A stretch of 64,000 bases of DNA from Echinococcus granulosus. Lineage: Eukaryota; Platyhelminthes; Cestoda; Cyclophyllidea; Taeniidae. The notes under the pieces were generated by a model, which ran no database searches, was not told where the DNA came from, and saw nothing but the letters and a program-made list of their open reading frames with translations. The stretch is taken from the NCBI RefSeq assembly GCF_000524195.1, contig NW_020170389.1, positions 154,617-218,616 on the forward strand, given 5' to 3'. Positions within the stretch are counted from its first letter, which is position 1. Each line of letters starts with the position of its first letter. Positions 55,036 to 64,000 of the stretch are shown one piece after another. Both the position numbers and the translations under genes were made by a program.

Positions 55036-56663
55036 ATGTCGAAATTAAGGACCCTAGAGCATGTTCGCAGTTTTGAAGAAATACACTCGCTTTTCGATGT
55101 GATCGATAAAAAAGGTCAAGGTTTGTTTAGTGGCTCCGTGATTTGACACCCATTAGGCACATTTGCTACTGTTTTTACCGTAAGGGAGAAGTCCGTTCCT
55201 AATTCTGAACTTTATGCATTAAAGATGATTATCCCTACCACAGATCTTAAACGGATAGAGAATGAACTCCGGATTTTGCGTCAATTGAAGTAATCTACTT
55301 TTGAATTAATTTTTTTTAAGTGGAAAACATGGCGTCATAAAAATGCTGTCAGCCATGCGAATTCGCGACCACACTTTTATTCTAATGCCGTACATTGATC
55401 ATATGTCTTTTTCGGTACTTAATATCTCATCATTTGAAATTCAGAGCTATTATTTGACTTTTAAGGAAAAAGACATACGAAGATACCTTCTGCATCTCTT
55501 GCGAGCACTCGAATACGTCCACCGCTACGGCATTATTCACAGGGATGTTAAGCCCTCCAACTTTTTGCTGGACCGGCGTACTCAAAAGTAATCCCATTGT
55601 GTATATTATATCTACCGCTTCGTTTTCAAAGATATACGCTCATAGATTTTGGCCTTGCTCACTCACAATTCGAAGGTGATGTGGACAAATCATGGAATCC
55701 TTCTTCTGTACACCAATCATCTAAACGCGAGGGCCGCCTTTCACTCGAAAATCGTCACAGCTACACACCCAAAAGCTCTTGTCTTAGAGAGCTTGATAAT
55801 TCTCGACTTTTCTCGCCGAGAGCCCTTGAGAAACCCGCAACGATAAAGCCCCCATTATGCTCCGCTTTGAGCACACCTTGTCGATCGAGCACCCCGAGAG
55901 GTTCTCCCTTCTCCCCCTCTTCGCTCATCCTCAGTGGTAGTGCTAGTGGCGGTGGAGGTAGTTCCACAGAGGAGCAATGCGTCTGCGGCAACCGCCTGAC
56001 CTTGTGTCGCGGTTGCCGTGGCTATTCCAAGCATCCTCCCGTCCGTCGGGGCGGCACTGTCGGCTACAGAGCCCCCGAAGTGGTCCTCCGCTCTTTCCGT
56101 CAAACCACAGCTATTGATTTGTGGGCCGTCGGGGTGGTATTATTGACCTTTCTCAGCGGCCGTTACCCTTTCATCAAGGTGGATGATGACCTAGAGGTTC
56201 TTCATGCTTTCACTCACCTTCTCGGTTATGAGCGGATGCAACAGGGCGCCCACGTGGTCGGTAAACGCCTCCTAGTCGATCCCAAGCCACCGCCCCTACA
56301 AGAGGGAGAAACTCCAACCGTTTTCCTTAAAAAGCGGTTTGTTATCTCAAGTCCTTTCCAGTTAATTACTGTCTTCTGTATATGTACGTGCATGCGAGTT
56401 GTCCCTTTAGACTGGTCACTATTCGTAAGAACGAGCGGAAATTGATCGCTCCGCCACCGGTGATGAATGAGGTAGCCTCCCCACCCGAGTCTCACGGAGT
56501 CGCCCTTTCCAACACCCACAAATTTCCCGCCTCGGCTTACGACTTATGCACACGCCTTCTGGACCCCGTTCCCAGCCGAAGAATAACCGCTGAGCTGGCT
56601 GTTAAGCACCCCTTTATCCGAGGGACCGAAGTCAGGACTCATATCAGTGCGCCGACGAAATAG
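55036..56663 (+). CDS. CDC7: CDC7 kinase, S-phase initiation
   Basis: Ser/Thr kinase that, with DBF4, phosphorylates MCM helicase to fire replication origins. Exons: 55036-55120, 55157-55289, 55321-55414, 55445-55587, 55632-56336, 56411-56663; 1413 nt, 470 aa, phases consistent. In order: Gly-rich loop GQGTFATVF, YALKMIIPT (catalytic Lys), MPYIDH, catalytic loop HRDVKPSNFLLDRR, DFGLA, then a roughly 130-residue Ser/Pro-rich kinase insert ending in a zinc-knuckle-like CVCGNRLTLCRGC, then GTVGYRAPEV, QTTAIDLWAVGV and SGRYPF. The Cys-rich element before GT.G.RAPEV and the TTAID motif are specific to CDC7. The C-terminal lobe closes with LLDPVPSRRITAELAVKHPF. Shorter than human CDC7 (574 aa) through smaller inserts. 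Introns are 36, 31, 30, 44 and 74 nt. It is convergent with DEPDC5, stop codons about 110 bases apart. Confidence 0.95.
55290..55320 (+). other. 31-nt intron of CDC7
   Basis: GTAATC..TTTTTTTTAAG, 31 bases. Removal joins AA to T and keeps the kinase frame (RQLK then NGKHGVIKML). Without removal the frame hits TAA at once, so splicing is required. Confidence 0.85.
55415..55444 (+). other. 30-nt frame-neutral intron of CDC7
   Basis: GTACTT..GAAATTCAG, 30 bases, no stop in frame. Removal gives a segment from HMSF to RRY of the same length (19 residues) as the matching segment of human CDC7. Retention would add ten residues beside the hinge of the kinase. Confidence 0.7.
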
Positions 56664-56733
56664 AGCCGCATTTATTGTTTATCCTTCCTTGTCGTTTTTA
56701 TAATACATATTTTTATAAATAATCGGAACGTGC

Positions 56734-56739
56734 TTTATT
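56734..56739 (-). terminator. AATAAA poly(A) signal for DEPDC5
   Basis: On the minus strand an AATAAA lies 33-38 bases beyond the DEPDC5 stop at 56772-56774, in the short gap between convergent CDC7 and DEPDC5. The two 3' UTRs must be very short or overlap. Confidence 0.6.
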
Positions 56740-56771
56740 AGCAGAGTGGTAGAAAAGAGCGCGAAAACAAA

Positions 56772-59700
56772 TTATAATATCGGTGTACCTACATTGACAG
56801 AAATATTGAGAGCGGCTTTAAATTTGTAAAAGGTGTCAACTAGGCGTCCGTCGTCGATTCCCTCACCACTACCGCCGGAGCAAAAGGCGCGAAAATCCTC
56901 GAGCATTCCAACTTGGAAGGCCTCGTCTCCGGTTGTTTGACCACGCCATTTGCGAGGTAGCATGTGGTTCCACGCCCAGAAGAAACCCACCTCTGTTTGC
57001 GCCTCAAAGCATGAGGTCCTTCGGTCCAGCGCTGCCCGGCGACCCGTTGCTGTCGTTGGCTCACGGTTCTGCTGACTTACGGCCACATTAGTGTCCGAAC
57101 ACAGTGTCGTCTAAAACAAGATGATCATTACCAAGCTCAAATCTAGCAGCTTCCTCACCCAAAAAAACTTATGAGCCTACAACGTAGGAGCATGTGGAAG
57201 GTGGATAGACGTTGGTGGAGGTCCTTCGGGGGGTGGAATAATCGGAGAGACGGTCTTCACTTTCTGCGTTCATTGCTGGAGGTGGCAGCGGTTGCGGTGG
57301 TGGTGGATAAAGTGGGATCATCGCGAACATACCCCCAGAGACGTGGACATACATGCGTTGGGTGTAGATCATGCCTCTGGGAGGCTCCTCGACAGATTGC
57401 GGGACGCGTTTCGATGACAAACTCTCCCCTCCTTCACCCTGGTGGCTGTGATGATGTGGCTGCACCGCTGGCGAATAGGAGAGTGGTATGAATCCGAACC
57501 TGCAACGGTAAAATTGGATGTCATTTCCACGCATCTTCTCTTCTCTCCTTAAGGTCTACCTACTTGCTCAGAATTCGCTCTTGAAAGTAGAACAACGCAA
57601 TCATTTGCTCTGGCTCTGGCAGTTCTACAGAAAGGGAGGAAAACAAAACTAATCACTTCTGGCACTTCTTGATAGTCCAAAAAGATGAGAGCAGTTATTT
57701 TGCCTGGGAAGAGTTCGGCAGCGACAGAACATGGAGAGAGGTTTTGAGACCTCGTCGGAGTGTCATTTTGTGGGGAAATAAGTTGAAGGAGGCGGCAGGG
57801 AACGAAGACGTGCAATCGCAGGGGATCCAAACTATAGCGTGTACCCGAATAACCAAAGGGATAGCAGGGTGCTGGAACTATGTGGAAACCGGGGCTCGTC
57901 GCTTTGTAGTAGATGTAGAGCAGTAGCTGTGACAACAGAAGGGGTAGATTTTGAAAAACTTATAAAAGCCTTGAGTGGTTGTGTAGTGGTATGTAGAAGA
58001 GTCAGAAGACTACCAACATGAAGCTCCACGCTACTGCCATGGAGGTCAAGAGTAAAAATGTCCATTCGTAATCAAAGCAGACACCACTACATTACAGAAT
58101 GATCACATACCATTTCATTGAGCCGACTGGCGGAAGCAACGAGCCATTGGATCTCCAGCACGAAGGCACATGTGGGGTGGTAGTTGAGGTCATAGAGAAG
58201 GCAGTACCATTCAGGGTGACGCTTCAAGGCTGCCGCGGCAGCAGTAGTGGTTGAAGTGTCGCGAAGGTCCCTCGTTACACGCTTCCTTAGCACACCCTCC
58301 GATCCCACTGCGAGAGCGAACATGAGAAAGATCACCCATAACATCTACTGCTCAATAAGACGCCTTTAGCACGAATCTCTCACCATGGATGCCAGAAGTG
58401 TTTTCCAAACCAAATATCCTACCCGAACACTGAGTGCTCAGGAGTCCACTTGCAAAGTGAGCTTCTAGTTCATCTGAAGACGCAGCAGAGGAAGGAGATG
58501 AGGGATAGAAGGTGGAGGCGAGGGGAGCATGCGAGGTGATTGGATGGGTGACAGCGGGCGCCTCCCGCACCACGAGGACCTCGACCCATTCCTTTTGGAA
58601 GTCCGTAGAGAAGCTGCCAAGAGGCGAGGTGCTGGACGGTGGCAGGTAGGTGGTGGGGAAGGGGATCTTCCGAACATCCAAAGATTTGGATGCTTCTGTG
58701 TCGACACCCGCCGATTTTCGACCACCTGGACCGATAGGAGTGCATGCTGAGTAAGTTCTCGTGTGCTTTCAATTGATGGGTTAATGAGTGAAGTAATTCG
58801 AGAATATTTACTGGGAAGAATTAGTTAAAGGATAAAAGAACGATTGGGCAGATGGACAGTCAGACAGATGAATTGATGGTTGCTTGGATGAGAGGATGGT
58901 TCGATGAATAGACGAATGAATCGAAGATTGTATGGATGAAGTCGAGAGGAATGAGTAAACGTGATGATTGAATGATTGATGTTTGAAAGGACTGACAGAC
59001 GATTGAATAAGCAGAGAGCCAAAAAAGGAAGCCCTTCTTGAAGATATCTGGGGTTTTAGCTGACTTGGCATCACCTGTCACTTTACAAAAGGGGACATTA
59101 GATGGATGTTCTATTTCCTGTACTAATTAACAACCTTCTTACACACCTTTCTTTTTGTTTGTTGTTTTTTTTGTCACCGGTGTTTACATAAAGTTTACGC
59201 ATATGTTAGACGACTTCCGCGTTCGTTTTAAACCACCAGACGGATGGATGAAAGGAGAGTTAGATGAGTGGACGTCAAGGTGGATGGATGAACAGATTGG
59301 CGGGATTAAATGGATAAATGGAATGGTGATTTATTAAATGGATAGCTTAAAATTTAGGTGGATTGGCTAATAGTTGCGAATCTGGGCAGTTTGGTAAAGT
59401 TTGATGAGTTGGAATACTTGAATTTAGGGTTGGGTAGTCAGGGGGACGGACATACGGGTGATTGAACAAGTGGTCGCGTGGAATGATAGCTGGATGGTTA
59501 GACATGTTGCAATGGATGAGTGAATGCATTAACAGGTTATGCATGGGCGAATGGGCAAAATGGGATCCGCAAAGGTTCAACCTTTCCCATAGCCATCCGA
59601 GAATCTGATAGGCCTAATGTCGACCATCGATTTACGATTGTCTAAACCAATGGAAGAACAGGTTAGGTGGATTCCCTGAACCCCATTCGTATAGATAAAC

Positions 59701-62700
59701 TGTGTTGGCAAATTGATTGGTGATTGCATGGTTTCAAGACATTCCCCTATGCCCCCAGATTGCCATCGTCAAATTCCACTTAACGGCAGCAGATTACCAA
59801 CGACTTTAATAACTCTTTTAACTTCACGAGCCGAGATTTCTCACAGACTTGAAGATCTGTGGCGCCATTTTACCGAAGTTCCATATCATCTTGCGTAGAC
59901 AGTTGGCTTTTGAAAAGCATCGATTTCACCTAAGACAATGAATCAAACAATGAAAGGGGATTTAAAAGCATTTTTTCTACTGCTTAGCCACGCACGTGCA
60001 TTGGAGTTTTTTCATCCAGGAAAGGCGTTGATTGTAAAATTCTGCTTAGACTATTGGTAGCAATCACTGAGAGACGATTAGTTTGGTCTCGGCGTCCAAG
60101 TCACATCGGCAGTTTTAAATCAACTGGCAAGCCAGGTCACATACAGTGAATTAGGATGATGTGCCTGAGATACTGCGTGGGGCATACCCCGAAGTTACTT
60201 GTCAACGAAGGCATGCTGGTGACTTCAAGTAGGGACGCTCAGTCGACCAGTTGTAAGTAGCGGTTTAGAAAGTAGTATCTACAGGCCAGCAGCAGTCTCA
60301 GCCGGGATGATCCTCAGCCCTCAGACCAGTGAAAACAATCATTAGGTCATTCACTCAGCACGTGAAACGCCCGCCAAATTCTGCGTTAACGACTCCTGGA
60401 CTCACAATTTACATGGAGTGCAACAAAAAGGCGAATCTTTCGAGCGGATGAACAGTTGAGAACATTTACAATTTTAAAACTACCTCATAATGGTTTTTGT
60501 AGGCCGTTCCAGAGTGTTTCAGCACTACTAGCAAATCTTCCTGCACCGAGGTTAAGGACTGAGATAAGTGTACATATCAATGTAACGGAGGATTGCGTCA
60601 AAAAAAGCACTTTGCATGGCTTGACTCAAACGCCGCTCTTAAGTTAACCCATACATCATGATACATTCTTTTTTAGGATATCAATCTATGAAAAAAGAGA
60701 GAAGCCTACTTGGCATATCACCAGTCTCCTGAGTGCCCAATGAGCTGGTGACTTCTGCAAGGATGGTGTAGAGGAAGAAGCCATTCAGGAATTTGTGAGC
60801 TCGATTTCCAGAGGTATGACAAATGTAGCCGCTGTTTAGGAGGCCCTACAAAGAAACAACATTGACTCTCCCTTTTTCTCATCAAGGGTACTAGACCAAA
60901 TAGACATGTTGGTGAGTATCCTTCATTTCCAGCTATTATATTGAGGCATTGGAATATTTCAAGCATTTCAGTGGTAAGCGATTACCAGAAACGAGGAATT
61001 AGAAGCGTTGAATCCAAGATGAAGTATGAGCAGATTTTGTCGTTCGGTTTAGGGAATTAAAAGCCTCTGAAACATTCAGTGAAACCATTCGACTTCCAAA
61101 TTAAATTGGCTTTTCACAATACGGAGTCACATTTTCCCTACTAATCAAGGGCGATCGGTTCAAAACATACTGGTGTGAGTACCTGTGCATACTTCACCGC
61201 GGCGCCCTTTGAGGAGATATCAACAAGATTTCGTGTGAGCCAATTCGTGAGATCGTAGGCACAGAACGTGTGCTTTGGGAGAAGTGCGGTGCCTGTTATG
61301 AAGGTCAAACCGTACCTGTTACACAAAAGGAAAGGATGCACAATGCAGTTAGTCACCACACAGTCAATTTTAATAAGGGCTTTCTACACTGGTAAAATGT
61401 GAAAAATATACGTCTTCCAAAGCAGAGCATCAATTGTAGGCAGAAGACCGTTCGTTTGCCTCCCACTCATCACATTCCCCATTCTGAAGGCAATGTCACC
61501 TTGTCAGTGGCACAACATGGCATCTTTTTGGTTGCACGTGCCATTGTGTGGCCCTTTTCGATCTCATCAGCTTCGACTAGTCTGCCTAACCTATGTTATT
61601 GATAAGGTTACTTCTGTTTTAAAAAGACAATTCTACTATTGCGATATTACTTAAACTGTTGAAGTAGCATGTGTCAATTGCCTTGAGGTATACACCAAAA
61701 CAGTTTAATAATGATTTTTATCAACAAAAAGTACGCAACTTTTTTTATTTTATTATGAAGTTGCTTTGATGTACTTGGTAATTAAACCATAAATGCAAGG
61801 TATTTAGGACACAAAACGAATATGGTTCTTCAAAACTTCGGCAGATATTAGAGGCGACTGTAGATCGACAAACGTCTGTACAGAAGTTCAAGTATCCTCA
61901 CTTTCCTTCATCAATGAAACCAGAATTGAATTAGGTGAAATGGACTAAAAACTGCTGAGAAGGAACCACTCTTAGCCGATTAAATGTAACACACTCAATG
62001 GGCTGTGAGTACGAAGGATGTTAGTCCTGGTATTTAGGAGTTGGCATTACCAGAACTGATGAAAAATTATTCCATGAAAGAGGTGAAAGAGAGGTATCAT
62101 AGATTACTTATGGAACTAGGGCTGCGATTATATCACCACGGTATCTTTTGACCATACCTGCATTCAAAACGCCAATTAAACGCGTCTTTCCCATGCATCT
62201 CACCTATTCGCCGCCTAGCAGAACTAGTTGGATTCCATTCTTGCAAGCATAAGTGACTTCAACCAATTTAACTGAAGTTGTGATAAGTCAGAACAACGGT
62301 CTTCACGCCTTTTTTGCCTCCGTTTTGTTTAGCATCCAATCGGTAAATTAGGAATAACAGGATGAATGAAGTATTCCAGAAAGCCGTCAAACTTACTCGG
62401 GATCGAGAATGGCAGCAATAACCCGCCAGATCTCAGAGTGAGTAGAAAGCGGAAGAGAGGGTGAAGCAGAAGCAGAAACGGAGGTGGATGAAAGCGAACC
62501 AGTGGAATAGAGAGGAGCAAGTGGTGTGGGTGGGACTGGCGTAGTGGCAGCGGACCGTGCGCTACCCTCTGAAACCACCACCCTCTCCAAATCCAGAGTC
62601 GGTGTTGCCACGGTACCATGACGACGAGTGGGGTTGCTAGGCGGAGCTGCAGTTGACATCGGTGTTACCGTATCATGGCACGCTCGTTGTGGATCCACCG

Positions 62701-62716
62701 CTTCCGCCCAATTGAA
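56772..62716 (-). CDS. DEPDC5: DEPDC5 (GATOR1 complex subunit), C-terminal part
   Basis: Subunit of GATOR1, the RagA/B GAP that restrains mTORC1 when amino acids are scarce. Minus-strand exons: 62716-62397, 61315-61183, 60845-60710, 58725-58384, 58307-58111, 57926-57704, 57624-57564, 57499-57181, 57110-56772; 2070 nt, about 689 codons, consistent phases. The first exon seen is Ser/Thr/Pro-rich and ends SEIWRVIAAILDPE. The DEP domain follows (HTFCAYDLTNWLTRNLVDIS, then LNSGYICHTSGNRAHKFLNG). FQKEWVEVLVV, FVLEIQWLVASASRLNEM and FHIVPAPCYPFGY match the C-terminal region. The end is diagnostic: FFWAWNHMLPRKWRG followed by TTGDEAF and EDFRAFC, like the family's WAYN.ML...WR..TGDE. The exon ending at 57704 needs a GC donor for phase. 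The N-terminal half must lie beyond 62716, mostly or wholly outside the window. Confidence 0.92.
58726..60709 (-). other. 2-kb intron of DEPDC5
   Basis: Lies between the DEP-domain exon ending at 60710 (A|GTAGGC) and the exon starting at 58725 (GGTCCAG|GTGG). It contains a degenerate GGAT/GAAT tetranucleotide-like region at about 58833-59545. Nothing else is recognised. Confidence 0.7.
58833..59545. repeat. Degenerate TGGA/TGAA tetranucleotide repeat region
   Basis: Many GGATGGATGA, GATGAATGAA, GGATGAATGG-like words on the plus strand, spaced irregularly and interrupted by unrelated sequence at about 59045-59215. This looks like an old, decayed microsatellite in a DEPDC5 intron. The Ile/His/Ser-rich frames on the minus strand here are repeat translations, not genes. 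Confidence 0.7.
61316..62396 (-). other. 1.1-kb intron of DEPDC5
   Basis: Bounded by GATCCCGA|GTAAGT and GTGTAACAG|GTACGG on the minus strand, just before the DEP domain. No recognised feature inside. Confidence 0.7.
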
Positions 62717-64000
62717 CTAGAAATGGTCGGTACATTCATTAGTTGCATAGTTCTCATGGTGCTGAAATTAATTGAGTAGTATCTGCTAAGGTGTGTCCGA
62801 TAAGCGTTGGTAGACAGCCTAATCTAACCAATTAAATGTAGTCACCATAGCGACCATTACACCTCACTTTGAGCCCCGAGTCATCAGCCACGGTGTTACA
62901 GCATACTTTAACACCGACCTCTTCATGTTCACGCTATTCGATCTTCACACCAGCGGTCGGTCCCGCACTGCCATCGGACCTACGTGTCGTCCTATAATAC
63001 CTCGGTCGTTTAACCACGGACATTGCCATTGTAGACGCAGTGCAATATATATATACCTAACTTCCTGGAACAAAAAGCGCGTAACTCCACGAAACGTCAA
63101 TGAAACAAATAGACCTCAAATTAAGTAGTTAATGTGACCCAAATTTGTCAAATGTGATTCTACTGGGAGCAATGACTTCCATTTCAACGTATTCCGGATA
63201 TACAATCAAATCCCTTGAAGCGCACCAAAAACCAGCCGAAATGTTACACTCAAACTAACTATGGCATGAAAGTGTAGTTTGTCTACTCATCAGATAATAA
63301 CCGTTAGATTAGTATCCGAGACAAAGTACATACTATGCAGGAGATCTTGGAAAATATCGCCCATTATTTATGAAGGTGAGATTGCGGTCACGGTAACGCG
63401 GAATCTTCGACGCCTCACCGACAGGTAAAATGTCAAGTCGAAGTGGTTTCCCCTACATACCTCGTGTACCCACCTTCCATTAACGATGATTTGGTCCGTT
63501 TCCATTAAGCGTAACACTTATTTCTGCTTTCAAAGGACTGTTGTATCGGTGATTGAGGTTGGATCAATCTTTTATGTTGGATGGGTGCCAACAGCAACTC
63601 TCGCCTGTATGTTGCGGAAGAGTTGTCAAATATAGCAATGACTACTCATGTGGAGTCGAAAGCTGATGAAAGTACGAAATCAGCGCACAACGCAATAACA
63701 ATTTTAGGTGCTTTTAAGCGCGTTTGATGGAATGAGAATAAGAAAAGCTTTTTTAAAGGCGAGTAAAATTTATTGCAGCATCGTCTATTAACATTATGAA
63801 ATATAACCCAATTGCTCCAGTTCTCCAGTACAATTTAGGAACTATTCCGGTCTTTCACGATCCGAACCCCATGCCGGTGACATGGGAACTCGGCTCATGT
63901 CACTTAGACAACCAACAAAATCATTTTTAGCCTCGTGCATCCTCTTATTTCTTCAAAGGCGACTTGGACGCTACTTTATTGACAGCGTGGTGGGATAGAC
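62717..64000 (-). other. Right-edge region, probably DEPDC5 intron
   Basis: The acceptor CATTTCTAG before the exon at 62716 shows that DEPDC5 continues upstream. I could not recognise a further DEPDC5 exon with good splice sites in these 1.3 kb, so it is most likely intron. A short AT-dinucleotide run lies at about 63043-63053. Confidence 0.5.

Noticed and set aside
58808..59081. Minus-strand frames rich in Ile, His, Ser (IHSSIH-like)
   Set aside because: Translations of the degenerate TGGA/TGAA repeat in a DEPDC5 intron.

Overview
The window is eukaryotic nuclear DNA: nearly every gene is split by introns with GT..AG borders, and the gene set is metazoan. Many introns are only 30-40 nt, one is exactly 36 nt, introns are compact overall and composition is moderate. 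That fits a parasitic flatworm, most likely a tapeworm (cestode). The species assignment is inference; the gene identities are not. The window contains one 100-N assembly gap.

Layout, left to right: (1) IFT139/TTC21B on the minus strand, 5' part only, running off the left edge, with a 5.2-kb intron. (2) A 0.4-kb divergent promoter region, then MCPH1 (microcephalin, three BRCT domains) and HUS1 (9-1-1 checkpoint clamp) in tandem on the plus strand. (3) A small two-exon minus-strand gene for a secreted, probably GPI-anchored Ly6/Quiver-type three-finger protein. (4) A complete 29-exon axonemal outer-arm beta dynein heavy chain (DNAH9/11/17 class, 4598 aa predicted) over 20 kb. (5) Two minus-strand dihydropyrimidinase/CRMP paralogues 6.8 kb apart: the first has lost all six metal ligands, the second keeps them all but carries a CRMP-like C-terminal tail. 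(6) CDC7 kinase on the plus strand, divergent from the second paralogue and convergent with (7) DEPDC5 (GATOR1 subunit), 3' part only, on the minus strand.

Exon junctions were read by eye from splice consensus and reading phase, guided by known family proteins. In all six genes complete in the window (MCPH1, HUS1, dynein, both DHP/CRMP genes, CDC7) and in the Ly6-like gene the summed exon length is a multiple of three, which supports the models. Two functional themes recur: cilium/flagellum assembly and motility (IFT139 and the dynein), and genome maintenance or cell cycle (MCPH1, HUS1, CDC7). I see no evidence that they form one coordinated locus. No dedicated novel system (defence island, CRISPR, intact mobile element) was seen. 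The most notable signals are the extremely short introns, a possible spliced-leader-supplied start codon for IFT139, the split fate of the DHP/CRMP pair, and a family-atypical acidic insertion in the dynein tail.
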